Shown: positions 1 to 8,833 of the stretch, piece by piece
Layout: every line of letters starts with the position of its first letter
How positions within the stretch are numbered: position 1 is the stretch's first letter
Assembly (NCBI GenBank): GCA_027482995.1
Contig: JAIXVM010000064.1
Coordinates: 1-35,894, forward strand
DNA from: Hyphomonadaceae bacterium
GTDB taxonomy: Bacteria; Pseudomonadota; Alphaproteobacteria; Caulobacterales; Hyphomonadaceae
Direction of reading: 5' to 3'
Length of the DNA: 35,894 nucleotides
Made by a program: the position numbers and the translations under genes
Notes under the pieces: model-generated
What the model saw: the letters and a program-made list of their open reading frames with translations, nothing else
Databases searched by the model: none
Told to the model about the DNA's origin: nothing

Positions 1-545
1 CACACCGCCATGTGGATATCGTGGCCGCACGCGTGCATCACCGGGCTTTCAACGCCGGTCCAGGTTTCCGATAGAACCTTGGAAGCAAAAGGGAAACTTG
101 TGTTCTCGGGGACGGGTAGCGCATCCATGTCGGCCCGGATCAGGACGACCGGGCCGGGGCCGTTCTCGAACACGCCGACGACGCCGTAGCCGCCGACGCC
201 TTCGCGCACCTCGCCGTGATCCTTCGTCGATTTCTCTTTCACCCAGGCATCGCCCAGGCCTTCGGTGACCGTGAAGCCGAGGGCTTTGAGCTCGCCCGCG
301 AGCAGGGCGGCGGTCTTGGCTTCCTTGAACGACAGCTCCGGCGCGGCGTGCAGTTGCTGGTAGAGGGTGACGAGTTCGGCGTCGGCCGTGCGCAGCGGGC
401 CTTCCGGCATGCCGGCGATCGAGGCGACCGCCGCGTCGCCGCCGCCGTCGGCCGGGGCTGCGGGGCCGACGCCCGTTTGCGGATCACATGCCGCCAGCAG
501 CAACATGCTGCCCGCCATCAACGCTGCCTTGAAGGATGTTTTCAT
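1..545 (-). CDS. M20-family amidohydrolase, exported lipoprotein (partial, C-terminus outside window)
   Basis: The first 181 codons of a zinc-dependent M20 (probably M20D) amidohydrolase/peptidase, which would hydrolyse amide bonds of N-acyl amino acids or small peptides. The ATG at 545-543 opens a lipoprotein signal peptide with an LAAC lipobox ending near residue 20, so the enzyme is probably lipid-anchored in the periplasm. The mature part carries the family motif R-A-D-M-D-A-L-P, then H171-A-C-G-H175-D176 just before the window edge. These are two of the metal-binding signatures and have the usual M20D spacing. The rest of the protein, including the dimerisation domain, lies outside. The neighbouring transporter (654-1910) is on the same strand 108 bases upstream and could supply substrate, but no link is shown. 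Family assignment is firm; the substrate is unknown. Confidence 0.88.
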   Translation of the reverse strand, partial: MKTSFKAALMAGSMLLLAACDPQTGVGPAAPADGGGDAAVASIAGMPEGPLRTADAELVTLYQQLHAAPELSFKEAKTAALLAGELKALGFTVTEGLGDAWVKEKSTKDHGEVREGVGGYGVVGVFENGPGPVVLIRADMDALPVPENTSFPFASKVLSETWTGVESPVMHACGHDIHMAV

Positions 546-653
546 CGCCCGTTCCCCGTCCATAACCCGTCCATAAAAGACTCCATAAGTCCGCCCGACT
601 TATGGACTGTTTCGCGCTGAGCCTAACGAGGTGGGGGTGGGGTGGGAAGAGCC

Positions 654-1910
654 TTAGGCGGCTTCTTTCTCCCCGTCCTTCTCCCGCCCGAGGATCGCGG
701 TGACGGTCATGTCCGCCGTAACGTTGCCGACGGTGCGGAAGATGTCGGGGATGACTTCGACGGCGAGGAGCAGGGGCAAGAGGTCTATCGGGGCGCCGAG
801 GGCGAAGCAGATCGGAGCCACCGAGACGAAGAAGCTGACCTGGCCCGGCAGGCCGACAGAGGAGATCGACACCGCGAAGGCGACGAGGCCAGCGGCGATC
901 ATCTGCGGCAGCGTCGGCTCGATGCCGGAGACGTGGCAGATGAACAGGACGACGGCGAGATTGGCGACGGGGCTGGTCAGGCGGAACACCGCGACGGCGA
1001 GCGGCAGTACGAGGCCCGCGACGTGTTCCGATACGCCAAGCGATTTGCGCGCGATCTCGACCATCACGGGCAGGGTGCCGAGCGAGGACTGCGTGGAGAA
1101 GGCAACGACCTGCGCCGGAGCAATCGCGCGCGCAAAGCGCAGGGGGCCGGCGCCGCCGAACAGGGCGGCGAGCGGATAGCAGATGAGTACGACGGCGATA
1201 CAGCTGGCCGACACCAGCACGATGTAATGGAACAGCGCGCCGGTGGAGCCGAGGCCGCTGCGCAGGCCGAGCGTCAGGGCGAGGGCGAAGACGCCAAGCG
1301 GTGCGGCGAGCAGCACCCATTTGACGATGATGATCATCGCGTTCGCAACGGCCTCGAACGCCTGCACGAGAAACGCGCGCTGCGCGGCGGGCAGTTGCGT
1401 GACGGCGAAGGCGAAGAAGAGCGCGAAGATGACGAGCGGCAGCACGGCGTTGCTTGCGGCGGCCGCTACGGGGTTCGACGGCGCGAGCGACTTCAGCCAG
1501 GCGCCGAACTCGATCGCCTGCGGCGCGGGCACCTCGGCGCCGGTTGCGCCCGCGACGAGAAGGTGCGCGCTGGCGGGATCCACCGGCAAGGCAGTCAGTG
1601 CGCCGCCGACGCCGAGGAAGGTGAGCACGATGGAGGCGGCGAGCAGCACGGTGAACAAGATGAGTGCCCGCGCCGTCAGCTTGCCGGCCGACATCGCGTT
1701 CGACACCGCCGCCACGCCGACCACCAGCAGGGCGAAGACGAGCGGGATCACTGTCATCTGCAGGAAGCCGAGCCAGAGCGAGCCGATCGCTTCGGAGGAC
1801 GACGCCAGCCAGCCGGGCACAGCGCCGCCATGGTTGAGAGCGGCGCCAAGGCCGAGGCCGAGCGCGAGGGCAATCAGTACCCGGACGGCCAGTGAATTCA
1901 GTATGGTCAA
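654..1910 (-). CDS. dicarboxylate/amino acid:cation symporter (DAACS/SDF family), atypical TM7
   Basis: A 418-residue membrane transporter of the GltP/DctA family, expected to import a dicarboxylate or acidic amino acid with Na+ or H+. The HP1 hairpin signature is present (F271-S-T-Q-S-S-L-G-T-L-P281). So is an HP2-like S-S-V-G-L-P-G (350-356) and the TM8 substrate-binding pattern D389..R392..N396..D400. The highly conserved TM7 motif N-M-D-G-T, which binds cations in characterised members, aligns here with F309-R-L-T-S313. Coupling may therefore differ. The start is a TTG at 1910-1908: the frame is closed by an upstream TGA at 1925-1923, no ATG or GTG occurs before residue 52, and GAGGGAG (1924-1918) sits seven bases before the TTG. 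Family is confident; substrate and ion are not. Confidence 0.9.
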   Translation of the reverse strand: MTILNSLAVRVLIALALGLGLGAALNHGGAVPGWLASSSEAIGSLWLGFLQMTVIPLVFALLVVGVAAVSNAMSAGKLTARALILFTVLLAASIVLTFLGVGGALTALPVDPASAHLLVAGATGAEVPAPQAIEFGAWLKSLAPSNPVAAAASNAVLPLVIFALFFAFAVTQLPAAQRAFLVQAFEAVANAMIIIVKWVLLAAPLGVFALALTLGLRSGLGSTGALFHYIVLVSASCIAVVLICYPLAALFGGAGPLRFARAIAPAQVVAFSTQSSLGTLPVMVEIARKSLGVSEHVAGLVLPLAVAVFRLTSPVANLAVVLFICHVSGIEPTLPQMIAAGLVAFAVSISSVGLPGQVSFFVSVAPICFALGAPIDLLPLLLAVEVIPDIFRTVGNVTADMTVTAILGREKDGEKEAA

Positions 1911-1917
1911 ACGCGCG

Positions 1918-1924
1918 CTCCCTC
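1918..1924 (-). promoter_or_regulatory. ribosome binding site deciding a TTG start
   Basis: GAGGGAG on the minus strand, seven bases upstream of the TTG at 1910. Its upstream neighbour in the same frame is a stop codon, so this site and the TTG together define the transporter's start. Confidence 0.7.
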
Positions 1925-2096
1925 AGGTTTCCACGTTCTGAGCATTGCTGGCGGAAAGGCGCAAGCGGGCCCACCCGTTTCGAAGGCGTTTGCCCGCTCC
2001 GCGAACGGGAAGTCGGCAACACAGATCGGCTCTTGCGGGGCTGGCGAGATTCATTGTTTCCTCTATCGTTGAGTGAACGGTGGGAGGTGGTGGACC

Positions 2097-4043
2097 ATGG
2101 CGCGGCTGGCAGGAATACTGGGATCATTGGTTTGCGCGGCTTTGCTGGCGGGGCCGTCTCTCGCGCAAACAGGACCCATGGCGCCAGGCGCTGAGCTGCT
2201 GCCCGCTGACCTCCGCCATTGGGCTGAAACGCCTTTGGTGCTGACGCCTGCGGCCACGCCGACCCAATGCCTCGACATGAGCGACAAGGATGATGTGGCG
2301 CAAACAGTGCAGATGTGGACCTGCACAGCGCGCTGGAACCAGAAAGTCTGGGTCGAGCCCATCGCGGGCGGCAATGGGGACCAGTTCCGGATCCGGATCG
2401 GTCAGCTCGCCTGCCTGCTCGACAGCGGCCGGCCGGGTGCGCGGGCAACGATGGGCATCTGCAATGATGCGCCCGCCGCCGAGCCGTGGACCGCCCGCGA
2501 AGGGCTGCTCGTCGGCGCGAGCGGGCTTTGCCTCGACGCCCAAAACGCAGCGGACGGCGCGCCGGTGGTGGCCGCAACCTGCAACGCTGGCAGCGCGAGC
2601 CAGCAATGGCGGCTTGAAGCGATGCGCACGGCGCTCAACCGGCTGCCTCCGGACAGATGGGATCCGAGCGGTTTCGGTGAGTACTACTACTCTGGTTACC
2701 TTCCCGACATGGTCGAAGAATTCCGCCCTCGCTTCTCGCCGCGCAAGCTGACGTCAGCGGAAAAAGCCGAAATCAAGTCGCTGACCGCGCCGTGGCGCAA
2801 ACTGGACGCACTCGATCAGCTTCTCAATAGCTACTTCGGTGCGAAGAGAACGCCGGTCCTCATTCCCTGGAGCACCTTGCTCAGGCTCAGCGAATTGGGG
2901 GAAAGCGGCGACAAGGATGCCATGCGCGCGGCGATGGAGATGTTCGCGCTGATCCGGGACACCAACTGGTCAGACACGTTCGAGGGCTGGGACGAGACAG
3001 CCTTTCCGTATGCGGATGATTCCCGGCTAGCCTACAACGTGGCCGACCGGCTAGCGAATATTTGGGCGGCACACTATTGGCAGAAGCATGGACCGGACCG
3101 GCTGGCCGCCCGCGCCTTCACGAATTGCCATTACGGCGCCAACGACAACTGCATGGGCTACAAGGCGACGCTCGCGTATCCGAAACCGACCGGTAACGCG
3201 AACGATTGGATGATGAAAGGCGACTCGAAGTTCGCCTTCACAGTCAATGAACTCACCTTTCACCCGGCGGCCGGGACGTATGCCGAGCGCCAGAAGAAGT
3301 TCGTCAGTATCCTAGACGCCACAGCCTTCACGAGCTTGTCCGACTTTAACGACTTCGGAGCCGAGCAACGCGCGGTGCAGGCCGTCTATGCCGCTCAAAC
3401 CGGGCAGCTCGCCCTGTGGGACAATGTTCGGCTGAACAGTACGTTCGCAAGCCCGATGTTCGGTTCTCAACAAGAAGCCCACATGCGCACGGTCCTGAAA
3501 GCCCGGGCCGACGCAGCCGACTGGCGCACGCGGTTTGAAACCTTCATGGCATCAGACAGCGATAGCGGCATCTGGTCGATCCAGCAGGGGCTGCTCACCG
3601 CCAGCGAAGCGGACATGCTGCGCTTCGCCGAGAAGCATGTCGTGATGGACGAGGCACTTTCCGAACGCCTGTGTGGAAGCGGGCGCGAGTTCACACCGGC
3701 TTGCCAGAGATCGCGGGCGGGCATTGCGGCGCGGCGGGCAGAGTACGACGCCGCCATCGCAGAAGCACGTGTGAAGTTTGCGGCTGAAGAAGCTGCGAGG
3801 TTCGCTGAGCAAGAGGCCCAGGCACAGGCGCAGGCCGAGCGCGACCGGCAGACCTTCGCCAATGCGCGCAAGCCCGATTTCTGGGATCAGCTGGCCGGTC
3901 TCGCCGAAGGCTTTGCGGCCGCTGCCGAAGCGGGAAACGAGCAGGTGACCGTGCGCAACTATGACAGCGCCGGCAATTATCTCGGCTCGGAAACCATGAC
4001 CCGTGCGCGGGCAGCGGGCCTCGGCGCGCAGACCCCGAACTGA
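2097..4043 (+). CDS. secreted protein with ricin-B-type beta-trefoil domain and large unknown region
   Basis: A 648-residue exported protein. I chose the ATG at 2097 over an in-frame GTG at 2073 because GGGAGGT (2082-2088) lies eight bases before it and it opens a clean signal peptide, with a likely cut after S-L-A, residue 23. Residues about 45-175 look like a ricin-B/carbohydrate-binding beta-trefoil: repeated C-L-D and C-L-L-D strands and a Q169-Q-W171 end, the degenerate QxW pattern. The next roughly 360 residues match no family I recognise. They are rich in Trp, Tyr and Phe and contain cysteines that may form disulphides. Residues about 540-590 are an Ala/Glu/Gln-rich helix likely to be a coiled coil. 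It may bind surface glycans or act as a glycan-active enzyme; the activity is unknown. It stands alone between opposite-strand genes. Confidence 0.8.
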   Translation: MARLAGILGSLVCAALLAGPSLAQTGPMAPGAELLPADLRHWAETPLVLTPAATPTQCLDMSDKDDVAQTVQMWTCTARWNQKVWVEPIAGGNGDQFRIRIGQLACLLDSGRPGARATMGICNDAPAAEPWTAREGLLVGASGLCLDAQNAADGAPVVAATCNAGSASQQWRLEAMRTALNRLPPDRWDPSGFGEYYYSGYLPDMVEEFRPRFSPRKLTSAEKAEIKSLTAPWRKLDALDQLLNSYFGAKRTPVLIPWSTLLRLSELGESGDKDAMRAAMEMFALIRDTNWSDTFEGWDETAFPYADDSRLAYNVADRLANIWAAHYWQKHGPDRLAARAFTNCHYGANDNCMGYKATLAYPKPTGNANDWMMKGDSKFAFTVNELTFHPAAGTYAERQKKFVSILDATAFTSLSDFNDFGAEQRAVQAVYAAQTGQLALWDNVRLNSTFASPMFGSQQEAHMRTVLKARADAADWRTRFETFMASDSDSGIWSIQQGLLTASEADMLRFAEKHVVMDEALSERLCGSGREFTPACQRSRAGIAARRAEYDAAIAEARVKFAAEEAARFAEQEAQAQAQAERDRQTFANARKPDFWDQLAGLAEGFAAAAEAGNEQVTVRNYDSAGNYLGSETMTRARAAGLGAQTPN

Positions 4044-4063
4044 CGGGCGGGCGAGATGGCCGC

Positions 4064-6214
4064 CTACTTCCGCCCGCGTTTCAGGTCTTCGCCGAGGCGG
4101 GCATCGGCGGGCTCGCCCGTGATACGGTGGCGGTAGACCTGGATGTTCTCGAGCACGCGCTGGATGTAATTGCGCGTCTCGGAGAAGGGCACGAATTCCA
4201 CCCAGTCGATCGGGTCGATCTGGCCCGTGCGCGGATCGCCGTAATCGCGCACCCACTGGCTGGGGCGGGACGGGCCGGCATTGTAGGCGGCGGCGGTCAT
4301 GATGTAGCTGCCGCCGAACTGGCTGAGCAGCGTGTCGAGGTGCAGGCCGCCGAGCGTCATGTTGTAGGCGGGGTCATCCGTCAGCCAGGACTGCTGGTAC
4401 GGCATGCCGCGCAGACGGGCCTCCGCCTTGGCTGTGGCCGGCATGAACTGCATCAGGCCGCGCGCGCCGACGCGGCTGGTGGCCTTGGGATTGAACTCGC
4501 TTTCCTGGCGCGTGATGGCGAGCACGAAGGCGCGCTCGACATTCGGCTTGCGGGAAATCGCCGGGCTGAGCACCGGGTAGGCGGCGCCGGGGGCAACGAT
4601 GCCTTTCTGGAGGCCCGCCTTGCCGACGCGCACACCGACATCCGGTGACGTATAGGCACTCGTCAGTGCCGAGAGCATTTCGTAATCGACCGGCAGGGTG
4701 AGCTGGTCGTCAAGGAAGAAGGCAAAGTTCCGGAAGCTCTCCGTCTCGCCGGCGGCGCCGAGGAGGCGCATGGCCTGCACGACGGGCATCGCGTTGAACC
4801 GGGCCTGATCCTCCGCCGTCGGAACAGGCGGCGCGCCGAGATTGATCGCCTTGTCACCCGTGCGCTCGGAGGCGAGCTGGCCGTAATAGGTGAACTTGTG
4901 GGTGGCGGCGGCGCTATAGGCGGTGGCGGCCTGCTCGGTCTGGCCGAGCGCGTCGCGGGCACGCCCGGTCCAGTAATAGCCGCGCGCGACGCTGACCGGG
5001 CTTGAGACGCCGGCCGTGAAGGTTTCGAAATGGCCGAGGCCGCGGGTCGCGTCGCCATTGAGGCGGAGCGCGATCCATCCGGCCAGCCATTCGGCGTCGG
5101 CAAAGTCGGCCCCGCTGCTCATGCCGTGCGGCGCGGCGAGCTGGTAGGCGACGTTGTAGTTGCGCAGTTTCATCTCGTCGCGGATGACGATGGCGCGCTC
5201 GTCCCAGAGCTTGCCGCGCCCGGCGGCGGGCACATCCTTGCCGTCGATCTTGCGCAGCAGGTCTGATCCGCCCTCGACCTTCTTCTGGCGGCGCCATTTG
5301 GCGCGCTCATACAGAAGCCCCGGGTGAGCTTGCAGGTGCGCCGGCACGGCGGTGATGAGCGCATCGACATTCTTGGCGCGCCGCGAGACGCCGATGCGGG
5401 CATCAACGAGCTTGCGATAGTCTGCCGCCAGTTGCGGCTTCAGGTTTTCGGCGAGGCTCGTCTGGCCGCTCCAGAGCAGGAGATCGACCCGGGCGCGGTG
5501 GTCATCCTGGCTGAGGGTCTGGCCATACCGTGCCAGCACAGTCCGCTGCAGCTCGCCGTCCAGCGAGTGGTTGCGCCAGACGTCCTTGATGACGGTGTCG
5601 GAGCGGGCCCGGTCGCCGCTGTCGCGCAGGGCGTTGGCGAGGGCGACCTTGCCGGCGCCGGTCTGCGGCCCGGACTTGTCGAGCCAGGCGACGCGCGCCT
5701 TGGCGTCCAGCGCGGACATCTCGATAATCTCTTCGGCGCGCTGGCGCATCTTGGAGGTTTGCGGCCAGCCCTCCAGCAAGGTCAGGGCGAGGTCGAGTTC
5801 GTCGAAGCTCATGCCGGGCACGCCTTCGCTGGCGCGCATCCACATGATCAGGTTTTTCAGGGCCGGATCCGGCGCGGCGTATTGGAGGGCCGACAACTCC
5901 GCCCACTGGCCCGTATTGGCGGCCGAGATCGCGCGGCGCAGGTACAGGACGTTGCCGGAGCTGGGGGCGAGGACGGGGCCGATCGCCGGCAGGGCCGGGG
6001 CGGGCGAAACGGCGGGTACGCCCGGTTGCACGGCAGGCTGGGTGACGGGCGTGGCGACCGGAAGGACCGGGGCGGCCGCGGGGGCAGGCTGGACCGGCAG
6101 CGGCTGAACGGCGCCCGGCTTCAGGCTGGGTGTGTCGGGCGTGCCGGGTATGGCGCTGCCGGACAGAAGCGCCGCGAGCGACACAAAAACTACGAAATTC
6201 CGGGTCAGTGTCAT
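4064..6214 (-). CDS. slt: soluble lytic murein transglycosylase (Slt70-like)
   Basis: A 716-residue periplasmic enzyme that cleaves peptidoglycan between MurNAc and GlcNAc, leaving 1,6-anhydro ends. It starts with a signal sequence, followed by a Pro/Ala/Val-rich linker (about 25-90) and a long helical repeat region resembling the Slt70 superhelical ring. The C-terminal GH23 domain carries the catalytic glutamate in R-Q-E571-S-E-F-N-P, then [20 protein letters not shown] and E-T-R-N-Y-I-Q-R-V. All are standard Slt motifs. The gene is divergent from dapA across 111 bases. Recycling of wall fragments and synthesis of the diaminopimelate precursor would both serve the cell wall, but co-regulation is only an inference. 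Confidence 0.95.
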   Translation of the reverse strand: MTLTRNFVVFVSLAALLSGSAIPGTPDTPSLKPGAVQPLPVQPAPAAAPVLPVATPVTQPAVQPGVPAVSPAPALPAIGPVLAPSSGNVLYLRRAISAANTGQWAELSALQYAAPDPALKNLIMWMRASEGVPGMSFDELDLALTLLEGWPQTSKMRQRAEEIIEMSALDAKARVAWLDKSGPQTGAGKVALANALRDSGDRARSDTVIKDVWRNHSLDGELQRTVLARYGQTLSQDDHRARVDLLLWSGQTSLAENLKPQLAADYRKLVDARIGVSRRAKNVDALITAVPAHLQAHPGLLYERAKWRRQKKVEGGSDLLRKIDGKDVPAAGRGKLWDERAIVIRDEMKLRNYNVAYQLAAPHGMSSGADFADAEWLAGWIALRLNGDATRGLGHFETFTAGVSSPVSVARGYYWTGRARDALGQTEQAATAYSAAATHKFTYYGQLASERTGDKAINLGAPPVPTAEDQARFNAMPVVQAMRLLGAAGETESFRNFAFFLDDQLTLPVDYEMLSALTSAYTSPDVGVRVGKAGLQKGIVAPGAAYPVLSPAISRKPNVERAFVLAITRQESEFNPKATSRVGARGLMQFMPATAKAEARLRGMPYQQSWLTDDPAYNMTLGGLHLDTLLSQFGGSYIMTAAAYNAGPSRPSQWVRDYGDPRTGQIDPIDWVEFVPFSETRNYIQRVLENIQVYRHRITGEPADARLGEDLKRGRK

Positions 6215-6325
6215 GGCCGCCTATGTTTATTTCCGTGCCGAAGCGTGACAATCCAAGCTCAGCAGCCTAGCACGCCTTTCCCACAATTTCCTGAAACCTA
6301 TTCCCGAAAAACTGGCAAGAATAAG

Positions 6326-7219
6326 ATGTTCTCTGGTTCCATTCCCGCGCTTGTGACGCCGTTCCGGAACGGAGCTGTGGATAAAAAGGCATTTGCCGAG
6401 CTCGTCGAGCGCCAGATTGCCGGCGGGTCGGCCGCGCTGGTGCCTGTGGGTACGACAGGTGAGACCTCCACACTGTCGACCGAGGAGCACAAGGCGGTCG
6501 TATCACTTTGCGTTGAAGTGGCGGCCGGAAGGGTGCCGGTGATCGCGGGCGCAGGCTCGAACGCGACCGACGAAGCGATCGATCTTGTGCGCCATGCCAA
6601 GGCGGTGGGCGCGGATGCGGCGCTGGTCGTCTGCCCCTATTACACCAACCCGAATCAGGCGGGCCTGTTCGCGCACTTCAAGGCAATCAATGACGCCGTG
6701 GCGCTGCCCATCTTCCTCTACAATGTGCCGGGTCGCACGATTGTCGATCTGATGCCACCGACGGTCGCTGCCCTCGCCGCGTTGCCGAACATCATCGGCA
6801 TCAAGGATGCGAGCGACGAGATGGAGCGCGTGGCGCTGCACCGGCACCTGATCGGGCACAACAATGGTGAGCACGAGCAGTTCATCCAGCTCTCGGGCGA
6901 GGATTCGAGCGCGCTGGGTCACCGCGCCATGGGCGGGGCGGGCTGTATCTCGGTGACCGCGAACGTGCTGCCGGAGGCCTGCGCCGCGATGCACGCCGCG
7001 TTCGATGACGGCGACCTCGAGACCGCCCGGGCGATCAACCAGCGCCTCGTGCTTTTGCACCGCGCGATGTTTTCTTCGCCCTCGCCGGGGCCGGCGAAGT
7101 ATGCGCTGTCGCGAATGGGTCTGTGTACGGAGGAAGTACGCCTGCCGATCACGCCGCCGGACGCCGAGGCGCGCGCGCAGATCGACGCGGCGCTGCGCCA
7201 TGCCGGCGTGAATATCTGA
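6326..7219 (+). CDS. dapA: 4-hydroxy-tetrahydrodipicolinate synthase
   Basis: A 297-residue class I aldolase that condenses pyruvate with aspartate semialdehyde, the first committed step to diaminopimelate and lysine. The Schiff-base lysine is K160 in I-I-G-I-K-D-A-S. The catalytic tyrosine is Y132 in Y-N-V-P-G-R-T, and the T-T-G-E-T loop starts at T43. All match E. coli DapA within one residue. The ATG at 6326 gives the canonical N-terminus [13 protein letters not shown], although the ribosome binding site is weak (AAGA). The open frame continues far upstream, but that part is antisense to slt and is not protein. smpB follows after four bases, an arrangement I recall from other alphaproteobacteria, so the two are probably one transcript. 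Confidence 0.97.
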   Translation: MFSGSIPALVTPFRNGAVDKKAFAELVERQIAGGSAALVPVGTTGETSTLSTEEHKAVVSLCVEVAAGRVPVIAGAGSNATDEAIDLVRHAKAVGADAALVVCPYYTNPNQAGLFAHFKAINDAVALPIFLYNVPGRTIVDLMPPTVAALAALPNIIGIKDASDEMERVALHRHLIGHNNGEHEQFIQLSGEDSSALGHRAMGGAGCISVTANVLPEACAAMHAAFDDGDLETARAINQRLVLLHRAMFSSPSPGPAKYALSRMGLCTEEVRLPITPPDAEARAQIDAALRHAGVNI

Positions 7220-7223
7220 CACC

Positions 7224-7712
7224 ATGGCCACCAAGCCGAAGGTTCCTGCCGTCAAAGGCCGCACAGACGGGATGGTCGCCGAGAACCGGCGCTCCCGCCG
7301 CGAGTATTCTGTGGAGGATACGCTCGAGGCGGGCGTCATGCTGGTCGGCTCGGAAGTGAAATCCCTGCGCGATGGCAAGGCGAACATCGCTGAGGCGTAC
7401 GCGTCGGTCGAGCAGGGCGAACTCTGGCTGATCAATGCCGAGATCCAGACCTATGGCGGCGCGAACCGCTTCAACCACGAGCCGCGCCGCAAACGGAAAC
7501 TGCTGGTGTCGAAGCGCCAGCTCATGAAGCTGTCGCAGGAAGTGGAACGGGCCGGGCGCACGATCGTGCCGCTGAAGCTCTACTTCAACGACAAGGGCCG
7601 CGCGAAACTGCTGATCGGCGTCGCCACCGGCCGCAAGGCGCATGACAAGCGCGAGAACGAAGCCAAGCGCGACTGGGCGCGGGACAAAGCGCGGATCATG
7701 AAGGGCGGCTAG
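7224..7712 (+). CDS. smpB: SsrA-binding protein SmpB
   Basis: A 162-residue tmRNA-binding protein needed for trans-translation, the rescue of ribosomes stalled on broken messages. The sequence is typical throughout: E-N-R-R-S-R-R-E-Y near residue 20, [11 protein letters not shown], the [11 protein letters not shown] segment, and a basic C-terminal tail (K-A-H-D-K-R-E onward) that enters the ribosomal mRNA channel. It begins four bases after dapA with no strong ribosome site of its own, which suggests coupling to dapA translation. The tmRNA gene itself is not seen in this window. Confidence 0.97.
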   Translation: MATKPKVPAVKGRTDGMVAENRRSRREYSVEDTLEAGVMLVGSEVKSLRDGKANIAEAYASVEQGELWLINAEIQTYGGANRFNHEPRRKRKLLVSKRQLMKLSQEVERAGRTIVPLKLYFNDKGRAKLLIGVATGRKAHDKRENEAKRDWARDKARIMKGG

Positions 7713-7714
7713 GA

Positions 7715-7756
7715 CAAATTCCGCTCAAGTGGGCACCGGTTGAGCGCCAGAATTTG
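7715..7756. repeat. imperfect palindrome with AAGTGGGCACCGGTT core between convergent genes
   Basis: CAAATTC+CGCTCAA (7715-7728) pairs with TTGAGCG (7740-7746) and GAATTTG (7750-7756), with a three-base bulge and a GTGGGCACCGG loop. The core resembles a dispersed intergenic palindrome I recall from Rhizobiales (AAGTGGGCACCGGTTTT context). It sits between the ends of smpB and the alcohol dehydrogenase, where it could also act as a two-way transcription barrier. There is no T-tract, so a classical terminator is unlikely. Confidence 0.6.
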
Positions 7757-7764
7757 CGACCAAT

Positions 7765-8808
7765 CTAAAGCCCCATATCAAACACCATCTTCATCGCGCC
7801 ATCGACGCGGCGGTCAAAGATGTCATAGGCGTGCTTTCCGTCCGAGAGCGGAAGGGTGTGGCTGATATAGCGCTCCGGCTTGATGCGGCCGGACTGGACG
7901 AGCGGGATCAGCTCCGACCATTCCTGCGGCACCGAACATGTCCCGATTCGGAAGGTCAGGCCCATGCCAAAGGCTTTCGACATCGGGAAGTCGAAGCTGC
8001 GATCCTGATTGACGCCCACCACCGAGACAGTGGCGCGCCGGCCGGCGAGGCCAAGCGAGGCCCGGATGGTGGCCGAGTGGCCGACCGCTTCGATCACGCT
8101 GTCGCACATCCGGCCCTTGGTGGCCTCGCTGATGTATTCGCGCGCGGTGGCCGGGTCCGGCGTCTCCATGCCGAAGGCGCGGCCCATCGCGCGGCGGCCT
8201 TCCACGAGGTCGATGCCGAACACGCGCGAAGCGCCCATGATGAACGCCGCTTCGGCGGCAAGCAGTCCGATCGGGCCGAGGCCGACGACGGCCACCGTGG
8301 CGCCGCGCTGGATGTCGGCATTGCGTGCGCCGAACCAGGCGGTGGCGAGCGCGTCGGTCATCATGAGCGCCTGATCGGCCGTGATGCCATCCGGGATTTT
8401 CTGCGCATTGAAATCGGCCGCGGGTACACGGACAAATTCGGCTTGGCAGCCCTGCAGCTTGGCGGAGAGGCCGTAGCAGCCGGCGGCATTGTTCTCACAC
8501 CGGTTGACGATGCCGGCGAGACAGGACCGGCACTGGCCGCAGCCGACCGCCGCCGAGATCATCACCTTGTCGCCCGTCTTCAACTGGCGCACGCCGCGCC
8601 CCGCCTCGACCACTTCGCCGACCGCCTCGTGGCCGACGCAGTAGCCGGTATCCTCGGAGAAGGTTTCGCCATGATAGATGTGCAGGTCGCTGCCGCAGAT
8701 GGCGCACTTGTCGACCTTGATGATCGCGTCGCGGTCATCGTGGAGTTCGGGGTCCTTCATCGACTCGTAAGCGATGTCGCGGGGGCCGCGGTAAACAAGG
8801 GCTTTCAT
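7765..8808 (-). CDS. zinc-dependent alcohol dehydrogenase (MDR family)
   Basis: A 347-residue NAD(P)-dependent medium-chain dehydrogenase. The ATG at 8808-8806 follows AAAGGA and gives the family N-terminus M-K-A-L-V-Y. Catalytic-zinc ligands are C38 (C-A-I-C-G-S-D) and H60-E61 (G-H-E-A-V-G-E). The structural zinc site is the C-x2-C-x2-C-x7-C run C-G-Q-C-R-S-C-L-A-G-I-V-N-R-C. The Rossmann fold has V-V-G-L-G-P-I-G. It oxidises a primary or secondary alcohol or polyol, or reduces the corresponding carbonyl; the substrate cannot be read from sequence. It lies 25 bases downstream of the APH-like kinase and is the last gene of the minus-strand run, ending convergently against smpB. Confidence 0.92.
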   Translation of the reverse strand: MKALVYRGPRDIAYESMKDPELHDDRDAIIKVDKCAICGSDLHIYHGETFSEDTGYCVGHEAVGEVVEAGRGVRQLKTGDKVMISAAVGCGQCRSCLAGIVNRCENNAAGCYGLSAKLQGCQAEFVRVPAADFNAQKIPDGITADQALMMTDALATAWFGARNADIQRGATVAVVGLGPIGLLAAEAAFIMGASRVFGIDLVEGRRAMGRAFGMETPDPATAREYISEATKGRMCDSVIEAVGHSATIRASLGLAGRRATVSVVGVNQDRSFDFPMSKAFGMGLTFRIGTCSVPQEWSELIPLVQSGRIKPERYISHTLPLSDGKHAYDIFDRRVDGAMKMVFDMGL

Positions 8809-8833
8809 AGCGGCGTGTCCTTTGTGCGGAGGG

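Noticed and set aside
484-2577. Long minus-strand open frame crossing the transporter and the ricin-B gene
   Set aside because: It is Arg/Ala-rich, out of frame with a recognisable transporter and antisense to the secreted protein, so it is a shadow.
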